From: Chlorops oryzae
Taxonomy: Eukaryota; Arthropoda; Insecta; Diptera; Chloropidae
Length of the DNA: 64,000 nucleotides
Assembly (NCBI GenBank): GCA_020466095.1
Contig: CM035806.1
Coordinates: forward strand, 9,219,251 to 9,283,250
Reading direction: 5' to 3'
Under the pieces are notes generated by a model that had not been told where the DNA came from, searched no databases, and saw only the letters and a program-made list of their open reading frames with translations. Positions 1 through 10,607 of this stretch are shown piece after piece (position 1 is the stretch's first letter; the number at the start of each line of letters is the position of its first letter). Made by a program: the position numbers and the translations under genes.

Positions 1-72
1 TACTGGTGGAATTAGAAGTAGTAAAACGCTAGAGTTTAACCGCTCGTACTTCCTGCAGGGTAGCTAATGATA

Positions 73-1715
73 ACACAGGCCGACACAGATTTTGGTGCCG
101 ACGGTTTTGAAACTGATTTAGAATATTTGGACTCAGGTGATTTCAAAAATGCCGTCGGTTTTTCTCTATCAGCTCTAGTTAAAGAGATATAGGCAAAATA
201 TGTTTTTTTCGACTTTGATATACTTAACTGCCATCAACTCGGTTGCTTATTTTTATACTTCAAATTTTTTTTACAGGAGTGAGAAGCGAAAAGACAGGTC
301 TTATAACAAATGTAAATTGTTTTCTTGGTTTGTAAGAGTTTATTGGAAATTTTCCAATTCGAAACTGAAAATGTTAGTTTTCCCCCAAAATTTTCAACTT
401 TGAACCCTTTTTTACCCCATTTTCTTCAGTGCAACGCCTCCAAATTGGCATATTTTTGAAAAAACACATTTAATTGACAATAAAATGGTGTATAAATATT
501 GATAAGTTCTTGAAAATTGCCGAAGCTATTCAAAGTTTTGAAAAAAAAGAAGAGATTCGATGTAAAGTGTATAAGAAAAACACAAGTTCGCTCTGCAACG
601 TATTTAGTTACATAGTTTTTAGTATTGTACATGAAGAAATTGCCTTTTAAGTGATTTTCTTCAAGGAACGTTTTTTGGGAAATCGCGCATAATTCCCCAG
701 CAATAGTCTGCCATCATACGAATGTCCCATCTCCCTTGATACCTTTTCTCCATTGTTTTAATATCCTGGTGGAAGCGTTATCCATGTTCTTCGCTGAGAT
801 CTCCTAGGTTATGTTGAAAGTGATCTATATGACTATGGAGGTAGTGTACTTTATGCTCATGTTGCAGCCTAAATTTTTAAAGTTCAGGAGCATTTCTTCA
901 ACTAATTCTTTGTAGTTGTCAGTCTTGTTATTTCCGAGGAAACTTTTTACTACTGCTACAAAAGATTTCCAGGCTAATTTTTCTAATTCAGTCATAGATG
1001 CCATAAAAATTATGGAGTCTTTAATTAGCTGAATTAGATTTGGGGCCCATCAAAAATGCCTGCTTTTTAGTTTTTCAGTGCTTAATCCAGGAAATTTTTG
1101 GCAAACAAATTGAAAACAATGACCATTTGTATGCACAGCTGATAAATTTAAAAAGCTGCTATCGATGAATCGTTCGCTACTTGCAGAGCAAACTTGTGTT
1201 TTTCTTATAAACTTTACATCGAATCTCTTCTTTTTTTTCAAAACTTTGAATAGCTTCGGCAATTTTCAAGAACTTATCAATATTTATACACCATTTTATT
1301 GTCAATTAAATGTGTTTTTCAAAATATGCCAATTTGGAGGCGTTGCACTGAAGAAAATGGGGTAAAAAAGGTTTCAAAGTTGAAAATTTTGGGGGGGAAA
1401 ACTAACATTTTCAGTTTCGAATTGGAAAATTTCCAATAAACTCTTACAAACCAAGAAAACAATTTACATTTGTTATAAGACCTGTCTTTTCGCTTCTCAC
1501 TCCTGTAAAAAAATTTGAAGTATAAATATAAGCAACCGAGTTGATGGCAGTTAAGTATATCAAAGTCGAAAAAAACATATTTTGCCTATATCTCTTTAAC
1601 TAGAGCTGATAGAGAAAAACCGACCACATTTTTGAAATCACCTAAGTCCAAATGTTCTAAATACGTTTCAAAAACTTGCGCACCAAACAAAAAGTGTATT
1701 TTTGTCGGCCTGTGT
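73..1715. mobile_element. Large foldback (inverted-repeat) element
   Basis: Bases from about 73 to 599 reappear as reverse complement at about 1180-1715. The outer tips read ACACAGGCCGACA on the left and its exact complement on the right. The arms are roughly 530 bp and very similar, with small indels. The loop of about 580 bp holds a broken protein-coding fragment. No target-site duplication is clear. The superfamily cannot be assigned from the tips alone. The arms would form a long hairpin if transcribed. Confidence 0.8.
661..1190 (-). pseudogene. Decayed fragment of a repetitive insect protein
   Basis: Read on the minus strand, the foldback loop encodes pieces of one protein in shifting frames. 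The pieces include FPGLSTEKLK, ELEKLAWKSF, LGCNMSIK, VHYLHSHI, RFHQDIKTMEKRYQGRW and MMADYCW. The run HxLHSHxDxF...EEHGxRFHQDI...EKRYQG(R/K)W...ADYCW is familiar to me from a widespread, mostly unnamed insect protein family often found in many genomic copies. I cannot name its function. At least two frameshifts (near 875 and 1050) and one internal TAA (near 780, where the family usually has Glu) make this copy non-functional. Its upstream part runs into the right inverted arm. Confidence 0.6.
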
Positions 1716-2637
1716 AATACATATATACTTTCAATGTAGACACAAATGCACTCGAAAAGAGAATTCGCTAAGAGTTTCACAAATATAATTGCTTAGTGTA
1801 AAAGGCGTCAATAGAGGTAATTTCATGGCAATTTTTTATGCAGTTTGTATGACGTTCGAAAGAAAATAACTATCTGAAGGCTAAAATAATCTGTTGGAGA
1901 AAAAACCGGGTATTCGCTTAAAAAAACCGATTTATTCGATATTCGAAAAATCAGTTTTGAGAAAAAACCGCCTTGCAAAGCGCGAAAAAAACCGGGCGGT
2001 TAACCGATCGGTTAACCGAATCAATCACCCTAGTTACAGTGCCACAATTCGGGTTGTTGCGAATATCGAGGAGTTCCATGTATCGAGAGTTGTAGTTACC
2101 GAGTTTATACTGTATGTCACTCTCATAGATTTTGAGCGGGATATTTCGCGCTAGTTAGAAAGAGATGGTACTCGGCAGGCAAAAAAAGGAGCGAGAGAGA
2201 AATACTTTTGGTGAGTACCTCAGTGCAAAATGTTCATTTTGGTGGGTACCCAAGACCGTTGGTGGGTACCCACGACCGTGTTGAAAATAGCCAAAATAGA
2301 AACGGCTCCTGAGTGACATATATAGTTACATATATATGGTTAAGAGTAAAAAACAAAGAGAATAGAATATCACAAACAATTATAAGCAGTGCTGTCAACT
2401 CCTCAGAAGCAAAATACGCTAAAACTTAGTGATTTAACATAAAATTTTGAAAACGTTTTTTGAACATTTATTTATTAGAAATCACTAAATCTATAATATT
2501 AACAGTTATAAAAAATTGCTTTTATTGAGAAACAAAAAGCTGTAAAGTGTGCACGCAAACAATATTGGTTGAAGATAACAACAACAATATAAGTATGCAC
2601 ATTTGGTATGAACGCAACAAAAATAGCTAAGCGCTAA
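1716..2637. other. Intergenic DNA, no gene seen
   Basis: This stretch is AT-rich with no supported gene. The 86-codon open frame at 1894-2154 has no recognisable domain and is Arg/Lys/Asn-rich by composition. Two direct copies of GGTGGGTACCC lie at about 2239 and 2260, with a related degenerate stretch near 4830-4870. Confidence 0.5.
1736..1812. repeat. Partial relic of the 10122-10399 MITE family
   Basis: The sequence closely follows the right part of the MITE at 10322-10399: both contain TGTAGACAC, AAAAGAGAATTCG and a CTTAGTGTA/CCTAGTGTA tip. Only the right part survives here. The foldback element 73-1715 ends just upstream, so it may have landed in or replaced part of this older copy. Confidence 0.55.
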
Positions 2638-3111
2638 GGGCCAATATTACCAAGCATATTTAAAAAAATTTTCAAAATAAAATCTGATTTTCATTTTCAC
2701 CAACGAAATTTTTAAAATATTTTTTAAAAATTTTAAACTACCTCAGCAGGTCGTTTAAGTTTTTTTTTAAGATATGGTAACAGCCCTGTTTTGGGCGGTA
2801 GAAAAACAGCTGATTACATTCATTCTAAAATTTTACCGAAAAAAACTGCGCAAAACGAAACAAGCAAAGCTTTAAATTTATGGATTCGGATTACAGCGAT
2901 ATGAGAGTGATGAGAAATCGCGCGCACACGGCTCCATGCTCTAAAATAATATTTCAATCATTTGTGAATTTGACTGACTACCCTGACAGTGGAGCGTGCT
3001 GCCACATTTTGCTATACTTAAAAAAGTTGCATATTGAAAATGAAATTTAAAATAAAAAAATTTTTAATTTAATTTTAAAATTTTTTTAAATATGTTTGGT
3101 AATATTGGCCC
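2638..3111. mobile_element. 474-bp MITE, PIF/Harbinger-like
   Basis: The element has terminal inverted repeats of about 35 bp that start GGGCCAATATTACCAAGC and end with the complement at 3111. It is flanked on both sides by TAA (2635-2637 and 3112-3114). A 3-bp TWA target duplication plus a GGGCC tip is typical of PIF/Harbinger elements. There is no transposase frame, so it is non-autonomous. Confidence 0.75.
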
Positions 3112-3114
3112 TAA

Positions 3115-4959
3115 ATGCGCTAGATCGCAAAAAGCGCTAATTGGCATCATGGCTATTTGCTTTCATTACGCTCTCAATGTATGTATGTATCTTCAACTAT
3201 GACAACAGCGAATTCAGGTGAAATTCTTTGATTCTGAAATTAAAAAAAAATAAAACAATTGAAATACTTTAAAATTCCCAAATAATGAACTAATCGTATT
3301 TTAGACTCTAAAAAATTTTGGATTGAATTCTATGAAAAGTATTTACAACATTTAAAAAATGTGATTTTTTTAAAATCCGAAATTTATATGTTAAAATCCT
3401 ATGGATTGACTAGGACATAATTATTAATCACGATTTTAAGAATTATGAATCAATTAGATACTTATAATTAGAATAATAAGATTGCAGATTTTTGATATAA
3501 TCAGTAATCAAAATGGCAGATTGCGGATTTTCATTCTGTAATAGTAATGTTCTTCATTAAAAAGAAATAAAAATAAACTACTTCGATCCGGCAGGGTTCG
3601 AACCCAAGCCCTTCAGATTGCTAGCCTTGCACGCTAACCTCTAAGCCACGTCAAGTTCTAGGAGAGAAGAAGAAAATATCTCATTTAAGTTCAAACGAAA
3701 ATATGCACAATAATTCTCATTCCTAAACCAAATTTTGTTTGACTTTCATTTTATAAATGAAAAAAAATCCACAGTTTTCAGTTTGGCAAACATGGTGTCA
3801 CGGGTGAGCACATGACTAGAAATCGGGAATTCATTTATTTATATAGCGCACCAACTTTGGAAAAAAATAATTATTCATAGTAAAAGAAATTCACTTTCGA
3901 TGTTAAATTTAGTGTTAAAAAAAAAAAATCAATCAAAAAAATAATCCACGATTTCGTGAATATTTTTAACCCTATACCAATGTTATTTCGTTTTTTTTAG
4001 CAGCCTCGACGCCTTTTGGGTGAAAATTTCTGAAGGAACTTAATGCATTCCAAATGTTAATTAGGGACGGCAAAATAAAATGCAAGTTTAATTAAGATCA
4101 ATAGGTACTAATTATCCGAAAATAGCAAAAAATGCTATTTAAATAAATAAATCAATTTAAGTTGATAAATACTGAAATTGACGAAATATGCTACCAATTT
4201 AAAATTTTTATATGCATTTTATATTTAAAAAAGAAATTTAAAATTGACAACAATACTTTCTTATAGTTTCAACTAAAATGTTTTTTTAAGTAGCAATATT
4301 GGTAGTAAGAACTAATCTAAAATTAGCCTTAATTGCTAAAAATTGGCTTTTAGTAATGTTGTATTTAAAAACAATTAAAGTTAAACATTTTTGAATTTTC
4401 ATTTTGATTCCAAATACGCAAATTTTCTGATATGCGAATTGAAAAAATGAATATTCAGCGATGCGAATCGAATTAGTGCTTCTTATAAGAAGTAACAGCA
4501 CGGGACTAGAAGATCAGCTTTCATACTATATAAAATTTCATTTACAGAAAAAATTAACACGCATTATTAAAGTGGAACAAAAATTCTTTGAAATTATTTA
4601 TATAGAGATCACTTACATTGTATAAGTATATAGAATTCCGCTGTTATTCGTTACAAAACATAGTTGGTAAAGATTTAATATGTTCAAGCGATTCTCGTCA
4701 AATATTTTCTATTAATCACTCTCATAGTTTTTAGAATTAATCGGACATTTTTGCGTCTTTAAACAAGAGATTATTTACTCAGAATGGCAAATTAAAGAGG
4801 AAAGAAAATTTCTGGTGATACCTAAGTCTGAAAAATGTCATTTTGGTGTACAAACGTGGTCTGGTATCCCAAACTGCGCTAAATCTAAAAAGCCAATAAG
4901 TTAGAATACTGGCATTTGCTTTCTGAAGTGTACAATGATGAGTATGCATTTAAGTATGT
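3115..4959. other. AT-rich intergenic DNA
   Basis: Apart from the tRNA-like sequence at 3586-3653, I see only AT-rich sequence with short open frames that lack coding character. No promoter or gene could be supported. Confidence 0.5.
3586..3653 (-). tRNA. tRNA-like sequence (likely pseudogene or SINE head)
   Basis: On the minus strand there is an A-box-like TGGCTTAGAGGTTAGCG and a perfect B-box core GGGTTCGAACCC at the expected distance. The cloverleaf arms are imperfect and no standard anticodon arm can be assigned with confidence. It is more likely a tRNA-derived repeat than a working tRNA gene. Confidence 0.4.
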
Positions 4960-5269
4960 CCCAGCCGGAAACGTCTCGGTGAAACAATCAATGATGTCAG
5001 CATGACATTAGAGCCGCGACTCCTCCTGATTGTACACCAACTTTCTAATGAAATTAACACACAAGCGGCATTGGCAGTCATAAGAGCATTATGTCACGAG
5101 TTGGTCATCGAATGTGGAGTAGATCTACTCCGCCGTATCGATACCTCTATCGATGACAGTGCCATTGGAGTTGCAATGAATAACATTTCCTCTCGATGGC
5201 AATGCCATTGCAATTGAGAAGTATTCAAATTTTCCCCTTGATATCCTTGGTAAAAAAATTAATGAATTT
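4960..5269. repeat. CCCAGCCGGAAA repeat, copy 1
   Basis: This 310-bp segment is nearly identical (I estimate about 95 percent by eye) to the reverse complement of 26793-27095. The left tip CCCAGCCGGAAA is present; the right tip seen in the other copy is missing. It contains a 71-codon open frame (5002-5217) that is probably incidental. Confidence 0.75.
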
Positions 5270-6076
5270 GCTTTATAATATTAGTAAGTATAGATGTATA
5301 TATATATATATATATATATATAATCCCTTAATCTGTTTGTAACGAATGTTTGAAGAAACGGTTGAAGGAAATTCAATTCTGTAAATTGAGTGGGTTAGGT
5401 TATGTCAATATGAAGGTTTGTATATAATTTTTATGCATGTGTGCGCATTGGTTTGTGAGATATTGTATATCTGTACGATATTGGACAAAAACCTGAGGAT
5501 ACATTACTATATTATTATAAACATATATACTGGAAATCGATCCACCTCTAAATAATTAATACGTGGCCCACGTTTTTTTTTTTTTTGTTTTTTATTGTGT
5601 GCTATCGAATGTTTGGATGGAAAAACTATCAGCTACAATAAAATTATTTTTAGAATATCCATCGAAATTTTCCTCCATACGCAATCCAAGAAAACTTAGC
5701 ACAATTGAGGATCGTTTCGTATCTTTTTAAAAAGCTCCTTCGCAAGTTTGATATTCTAGTAAGACTCGAACACGATTGGCGCTAACTGAGACGCATATCC
5801 ATCGGTGATGGGATCTGAGCCAACAGCATTCTGCTAGTTTAACGATTATGGTGATAGTTTTTTTTTTTTTTTTTTTTACACTAAAATATTTTATTACTCT
5901 TTTGTGATTATTACATTGAAATAAACATGAATACATAATTATAGAGAACGAGACTGAACCATAACGAATACGAAGACTCTAAATAATTAAAGTATTTCCT
6001 TAAATGTGTTTTTTTCTTCGAAAACCTCGAAAAGTCCTACGTTTTATTTTTTTTTCCCCTTCCCCCCCACCACAAT
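5270..6076. other. Intergenic DNA with (TA)n and poly-T runs
   Basis: It contains a (TA) run near 5299-5322 and several poly-T runs. For the minus-strand LEM gene, TTTATT at 6043-6048 reads AATAAA and lies about 30 bases past its stop, so it is a plausible polyadenylation signal. No other gene is visible. Confidence 0.5.
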
Positions 6077-7473
6077 TTAAGGCGACCGGATGCAAACGTA
6101 TCCCAAAACGGACAATAAGCAAATCGCGATCAAAATGATTATTGGTTTTAATTTATATCGGCGGTTTAGTCCATTGACTAACTGAGCGAATGTTGGCTCA
6201 TTCTTGGCGCGTCTGCCGCGTACGGGATCGTAACTCATGCCAGATTGCCGCATGTACTTTCCACTGGAAGTGCCTCCGCCAGAGATGGTGCGTCCAACCG
6301 ATCTGGAGCGCTCCAAATTACGTGCGAAATCGCTTAAAAATGGTGACTTGGTAGCGTCATCAGTGTGGTGGCCATCCGTATCGCTCTGCTCGTTGAGTAT
6401 ATCAGCGGCAGTATATTTGCTGCGATAAGAAGATAAATTACTGCCGAATTCACCAATCGAATAACGCATTGATGGCGAACTGTAAACGGTTGAAGTCATA
6501 GTATTCATGCTGTAACGGCCTGCGGTATTCTCATGACCGATTTTCGGCAATGGTTGACTACTTGGTAATTTGACATGCTGCTGCTGCTGTGATCGTACTG
6601 GCGCTGCTGCTGATCGTAAACGCCGTACGTATTTCCAAAGATCTCAAAGGGTTTCTTCGGTGTCGACTGGCTGAGCGACGGCATTGCCGATTGAACAAAG
6701 GACTTCTGTGTTCTCTGAGCATTATTATTGGACGACGCAACAACGACTTTTGCTGTTGCCACTGCCACTGCCGGTGTCGGTGCTGGTGCAGTTTTTGTCA
6801 GATTCCTTTGGTTCTCAACGGTTTTCTCTTCAACTAATGGGGTCATCGCACGTCTTTTGGACTTAGCAATGGGAGCTTCGGTTACTTTTGGCACAGAGAC
6901 CGAACGCGATTTACGCCGTGAAGAAATTGTTTCAATCGGCAAAGATGATGTTGTGCTTTCTTTCTCAGCATTCTCAACGGCAGTAATCAAATCATGATCC
7001 TCTTCATCGTCTTCAATAACAATAGTTGGCATAGCTTTGTTCGGTGGTGCTGCTGCTGCTGCTGCTCCTGTTAATTTTGCCGGTTTGAGTTCAGATTCTT
7101 TTTGAACAGATCGACGTCTGGTTGAAACTGGAATAGATGTTGGTGGTGTATCGTCCTTTGCCGCAACGGGAGCTATACCTGCAAGCGTGCGACGAGTCTT
7201 TATCGGTTGCGACAGACTCAAAGGTTCATTGACGCTTTCGCCAGCAGCAGCAGCTGGCGTGGTTTTTGAAACATGTATAGTTTCCCGACGATTGGACGAT
7301 TTGTTTCCTGTTTCTTTTCCTTGCGAATCCTTTGCTAACATCGAATCACGTAATCTTTTAAGTAGTAACTTGCGACTGGAATCAGTTACGGGCACATTCG
7401 GCAAACCATATTCGACGCATTTTAAACGCAATTCGTTGTTGGTTAGATTTTCAAGGCTCTCGACATTGGACAT
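6077..7473 (-). CDS. LEM-domain inner nuclear membrane protein (Otefin/Bocksbeutel type), frame break inside
   Basis: The protein is expected to sit in the inner nuclear membrane and bind BAF and lamins through its N-terminal LEM domain. The start at 7473 gives MSNVESLENLTNNELRL, then the LEM signature LPNVPVTDSSRKLLLKRLR at about residues 25-43. A long Ser/Thr/Ala/basic linker follows. The C-terminus has one membrane helix (KPIIILIAICLLSVLGYVCI) with only a few residues after it, the classic tail-anchored layout. The reading frame breaks between about 6545 and 6640, next to a CAG run: the LEM frame ends at 6505 and the tail frame opens upstream of 6550. Either an indel (sequence error or real) or a small intron explains it; a GTAC...AAG intron at 6628-6561 would restore frame but its sites are weak. 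Drosophila has two such paralogues, Ote and bocks. The LEM core looks nearer Otefin from memory, but I am not sure. Confidence 0.85.
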
Positions 7474-8055
7474 CTTGACACAAGCTTCAAAAGTTTTAGA
7501 ACAATATAAATTGTAATATTTCAAATTTCGTTTTGAACATATATCCATATGGGGGGATACTTACTTTGTGATTTGTGAACTGGAAACAAGAAATCAAATT
7601 TAGCTTCATAAAACAAAGCGTCTTCGCGGCGTTACAGGCGTTGCCAAAGTATGTCCTGATTGACCTTGCCATCTTAGTTTCATATAAAATGTTCAAACAA
7701 ACGTTTGGTTCAAACATACACTTTTATAGAATAGTTGGCAACGCGAAACTATTTGCAAATGCATTTTAAGCCAAATGTAATTAATTTTAGAGATAATATT
7801 GCAAATATGATATTGAAGTGTATTTTCTTTTGTGCGTTTAAAGCTAAATGCAATTAAAAACCAAACTTAAAATTCGAATTGAACTCATGCATGCAGCCAG
7901 CCATATTCGAAAGCATTGCCATATCGTCGTGCACTGTCGTACTTCTGGCAGCACGTTTCGACTCGATTTGACAATTCTTTGTGTATATTTCGGAATGAAG
8001 TTGATTTCGTAGAAAGTATTTTTTGCATTAGGAACTGATTTAAGTTAAATCCGAA
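7474..8055. promoter_or_regulatory. Shared divergent upstream region of the LEM gene and pen-2
   Basis: The two start codons point away from each other, 582 bases apart, so this gap must hold both 5' UTRs and promoters. No TATA box or clear Initiator could be assigned. The 73-codon minus-strand frame at 7496-7717 is not supported as a gene. Confidence 0.5.
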
Positions 8056-8484
8056 ATGAATATATCGAGAGCAAGTAATGAGACGAAGCTTACACTTTGT
8101 CGGACTTATTACAAATGTAAGTGTATATTTTCTCTCGCAATTATTTTATTAAACTAAATTGAGAGTGACTTCCTCTTCAGCTGGTTTCGCTCTTTTGCCA
8201 TTTTTGTGGGTAGTGAATGTCTGCTGGTTCTATAAAGAAGCATTCCAAAGACCTCCTTACGCCGAGCAGCAACAAATAAAGAAATGTAAGTCATGGCATC
8301 CACTTTCCGAATGAATTTTAATAATTCGTTTTTTTTTTTTTTAGATGTTATATGGTCTGGCTTGGGAGCATTGATATGGATGGTCATAATCGTTTCGTGG
8401 GTCATAGTATTCCAAACATATAGAGCCCAATGGGGTAAAACTGCCGATTATATTAGTATGGTTGTACCATTAGGTAGAGCATAA
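8056..8484 (+). CDS. pen-2: Gamma-secretase subunit PEN-2
   Basis: PEN-2 is the smallest gamma-secretase subunit. It binds presenilin, triggers its endoproteolysis and stabilises the complex that cleaves Notch and APP-type proteins within membranes. Exons are 8056-8116, 8181-8285 and 8345-8484, with clean GTAAGT donors and pyrimidine-AG acceptors. They join to 306 nt, giving 101 residues, the same length as human PEN-2. Hallmarks are [20 protein letters not shown] (first hydrophobic region), the loop [13 protein letters not shown], the membrane helix around [19 protein letters not shown], and the conserved C-terminal [17 protein letters not shown], matching the family D-Y-[LI]-S and PLG motifs. 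It lies head to head with the LEM gene and tail to tail with TMEM177. Confidence 0.97.
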
Positions 8485-8488
8485 TAAA
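8483..8488 (+). terminator. Possible pen-2 poly(A) signal overlapping the stop codon
   Basis: AATAAA starts inside the TAA stop codon of pen-2. A second AATAAA at 8636-8641 is the alternative, but it lies close to the TMEM177 stop. Which one is used cannot be decided here. Confidence 0.4.
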
Positions 8489-8621
8489 TAATTCATACAA
8501 GAATTACAGAGTATACCGAATCATGAGGGCTTTTTATAGCTAAACTTAATTTTTTAAGTAAAAAAAAAAAAATAATAATAATAATAATAAAAAGACATTT
8601 GTACTGTGTAATTTTTTTTTT

Positions 8622-8627
8622 TTTATT
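8622..8627 (-). terminator. Possible TMEM177 poly(A) signal
   Basis: TTTATT on the plus strand reads AATAAA on the minus strand, about 46 bases past the TMEM177 stop codon. The convergent pen-2 gene ends 188 bases from that stop, so the two 3' UTRs must be short or overlapping. Confidence 0.45.
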
Positions 8628-8672
8628 TATTCTAACAATAAACTTCTCTTCGAACGAGAAAAAATAACAAAC

Positions 8673-9966
8673 TTAGCTAGTCATTTCCGGCAACAAATCT
8701 GAGTTCTTCTGCAGTTCTTTCCATTTCTCTTCGAAGAAATACTTCCTTGCTGTTAACGGCATCGATTTTTGGCGTATGAAATAATTTATATTACCCTTGG
8801 CCGTATAGGTGTCATCTTTAAGAAGCTCTCGCAGTGCCATATTCTTTTTTAACACTTTATCGTAATACCGAACGCCGGCATTAACGAATTCTGGACCTAA
8901 CGCTGATAAACATTTATCGATATCTGAATCATTTGAAACCTCGGAGTAATCCTTTAAAAAAGACCACACACCAAAGCCAAATAGTCCTAAAATGCTGTAC
9001 ATAAGAATGCGCAACTGAAATTTTTCCAAAAAAAAAGACTAATTATCAAAGAATCAATATGAGAGTACATACATACACAGGCTGCTACTTACACCAAGAG
9101 GCCGCGCCAGAAGCATTAAACTCATGTTCAAATAGTGTCCAACTGAGTAAACCATAAGAAATGTAAAACTTGGATACATTGCATTGTAAAGTGTTCGATA
9201 AGATTGAGTCTTTAGTAAAGTCTTGCATATCCCGAAAATCTGTTCGTCTTCCTGTAGAACAATGGCTTCCTGTAATAGATTGCCACCGGGGGAGTTCCAA
9301 TTTATTGGCTCATCTCGAAAACGAATCTCACTACGTTTTATGTCATCTGTGCTATTGTATGCAAAGTTGATGGGCACTCCAAGAAGGGCACCAAACTTAA
9401 GCTTTGTCGAACCTAGAAATTAATATATTGTATATGCGAGAGTTTATTGTATAAAATTTCGTTTTTCAAACGATACTTACCGGCATTAAACAAATCAAAA
9501 CCGTAAACGGTAAACGGCTTGATAAATTTACGCTCGAATTGCGAGATTTTTAATTTCTCTATCGCCATTTCAATACGTTCTTGCACGTGTTTTGGTATAG
9601 GACGAGCTATGCCGCTTCTAAAAAACTTGCTTTGAAATCTTTTCTCTTTAATGGAATAACATAAATAGTGTACTCACTCATAGCACTGTACGAAGTTTTT
9701 ATAGTTATCCAAGCAAATCGAATGAGGAAAAAAGTTACCGATAAATAGTCCGATCTATTAAAAGAACAGTATACTATAAATGAAATTCCCAATCATACAA
9801 CGTACTCCGTTTTTTCGATGGAACACATGACCAATGAATTCGTGACCCGAAAATTGCAACCTACCGTAGTGACACCGGCGGCAATTGCTGTTAATTTGCG
9901 TCCAGCTTCAGTTGTGAAGAATCCTAAGAATCTCCGTTTGGATGTCTCCTTGCTTAAAATAACCAT
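8673..9966 (-). CDS. TMEM177: TMEM177 homologue, mitochondrial inner membrane
   Basis: In mammals TMEM177 sits in the mitochondrial inner membrane and assists COX20-dependent maturation of cytochrome oxidase subunit COX2. Exons on the minus strand are 9966-9865, 9754-9678, 9617-9481, 9412-9093 and 9014-8673. They sum to 978 nt, an exact 325-residue protein; human TMEM177 is 311. The start at 9966 gives MVILSKETSKRRFLGFF followed by a membrane helix that runs across the first intron. Conserved features are FIKPFTVYGFDLFNAG, LLGVPINFAY, INWNSPGGNLLQEAIVLQ, two membrane helices in the middle, then GVRYYDKVLKKNMALRELL and a final basic tail. The last block aligns with human VEFYEKLLSGNLALRSLL. 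An N-terminal targeting peptide is not obvious. Confidence 0.92.
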
Positions 9967-10121
9967 TCTATCAATTCAAATAAACTCTATAAGAAATCAC
10001 GGCTCTCAAAATTTTTTTGACATTTCGAAATTCGAATTGCATAATGCGCTGAGTTGCCAACTAAAATCGCATATGAATGTTGCCAGACGGTCAATTTTCT
10101 TTAGCTAACTTATATGGTTAT
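9967..10121. promoter_or_regulatory. Upstream region of TMEM177
   Basis: This is the short unique stretch between the TMEM177 start and the first MITE. Any core promoter must lie here unless the MITEs were inserted into it. No canonical motif is clear. Confidence 0.3.
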
Positions 10122-10399
10122 TGAGGCCTTCTACACTAGGCAATTTTAGTTGCGCAACTCGCGAGTTTGTTGGAGAGACGAGGTACGGGGAAGGTAAGGG
10201 GAGATTTTGCTCAAACAGGCAATTTTTTAAGATACGCTTTGTGCATCTCTTTCTTACTTTCAAACGTGCAAGTGGCGTCGGAATTGTTTTTGACGATCGA
10301 GCAACTCGAGTTGCTGGCCCAATGTAGACACGAAAGCAACTCCAAAAGAGAATTCGATATGAGTTGCGCAACTAAAATTGCCTAGTGTAGAAGGCCTCA
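10122..10399. mobile_element. 278-bp MITE with long perfect TIRs
   Basis: The left end TGAGGCCTTCTACACTAGGC continues into TTTTAGTTGCGCAACTC, and the right end is the exact complement, giving TIRs of about 39 bp. The inner TIR contains the palindrome GAGTTGCGCAACTC. There is no transposase frame. No clean target duplication is seen. A relic of the same family is at 1736-1812. Confidence 0.8.
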
Positions 10400-10413
10400 T
10401 TTATGTACGAAAT

Positions 10414-10598
10414 TAAGGTGTATTTAAACAAGGTGATATCAATATAACAACAAGAATAACAAATCTAAAACAAACACATTGCTTTGTTGTTGTAAAGAAA
10501 CTAAAAAGTCAAAAAAAAAATTTCATATAATTTGACAGTTTAGTTTGAGATTTGTTGTTTTTGTTGTAATATCGATATCACCTTGTTAAATACACCTT
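10414..10598. mobile_element. 185-bp TIR element with 9-bp target duplication (MULE-like MITE)
   Basis: The TIRs begin AAGGTGTATTTAAACAAGG and end with GATATCACCTTGTTAAATAC followed by ACCTT. Flanks GTACGAAAT at 10405-10413 and 10599-10607 are identical 9-bp copies. A 9-bp duplication is typical of Mutator-like elements. A longer relative with a matching tip lies at 33054-33771. Confidence 0.75.
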
Positions 10599-10607
10599 GT
10601 ACGAAAT

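Noticed and set aside
3586..3653. Functional tRNA gene
   Set aside because: The A-box and B-box are good but the acceptor and anticodon stems do not pair well, so it is kept only as a tRNA-like sequence.
5002..5217. 71-codon frame in the CCCAGCCGGAAA repeat
   Set aside because: The second copy has an extra base within it, and there is no recognisable domain; treated as part of a non-coding repeat.
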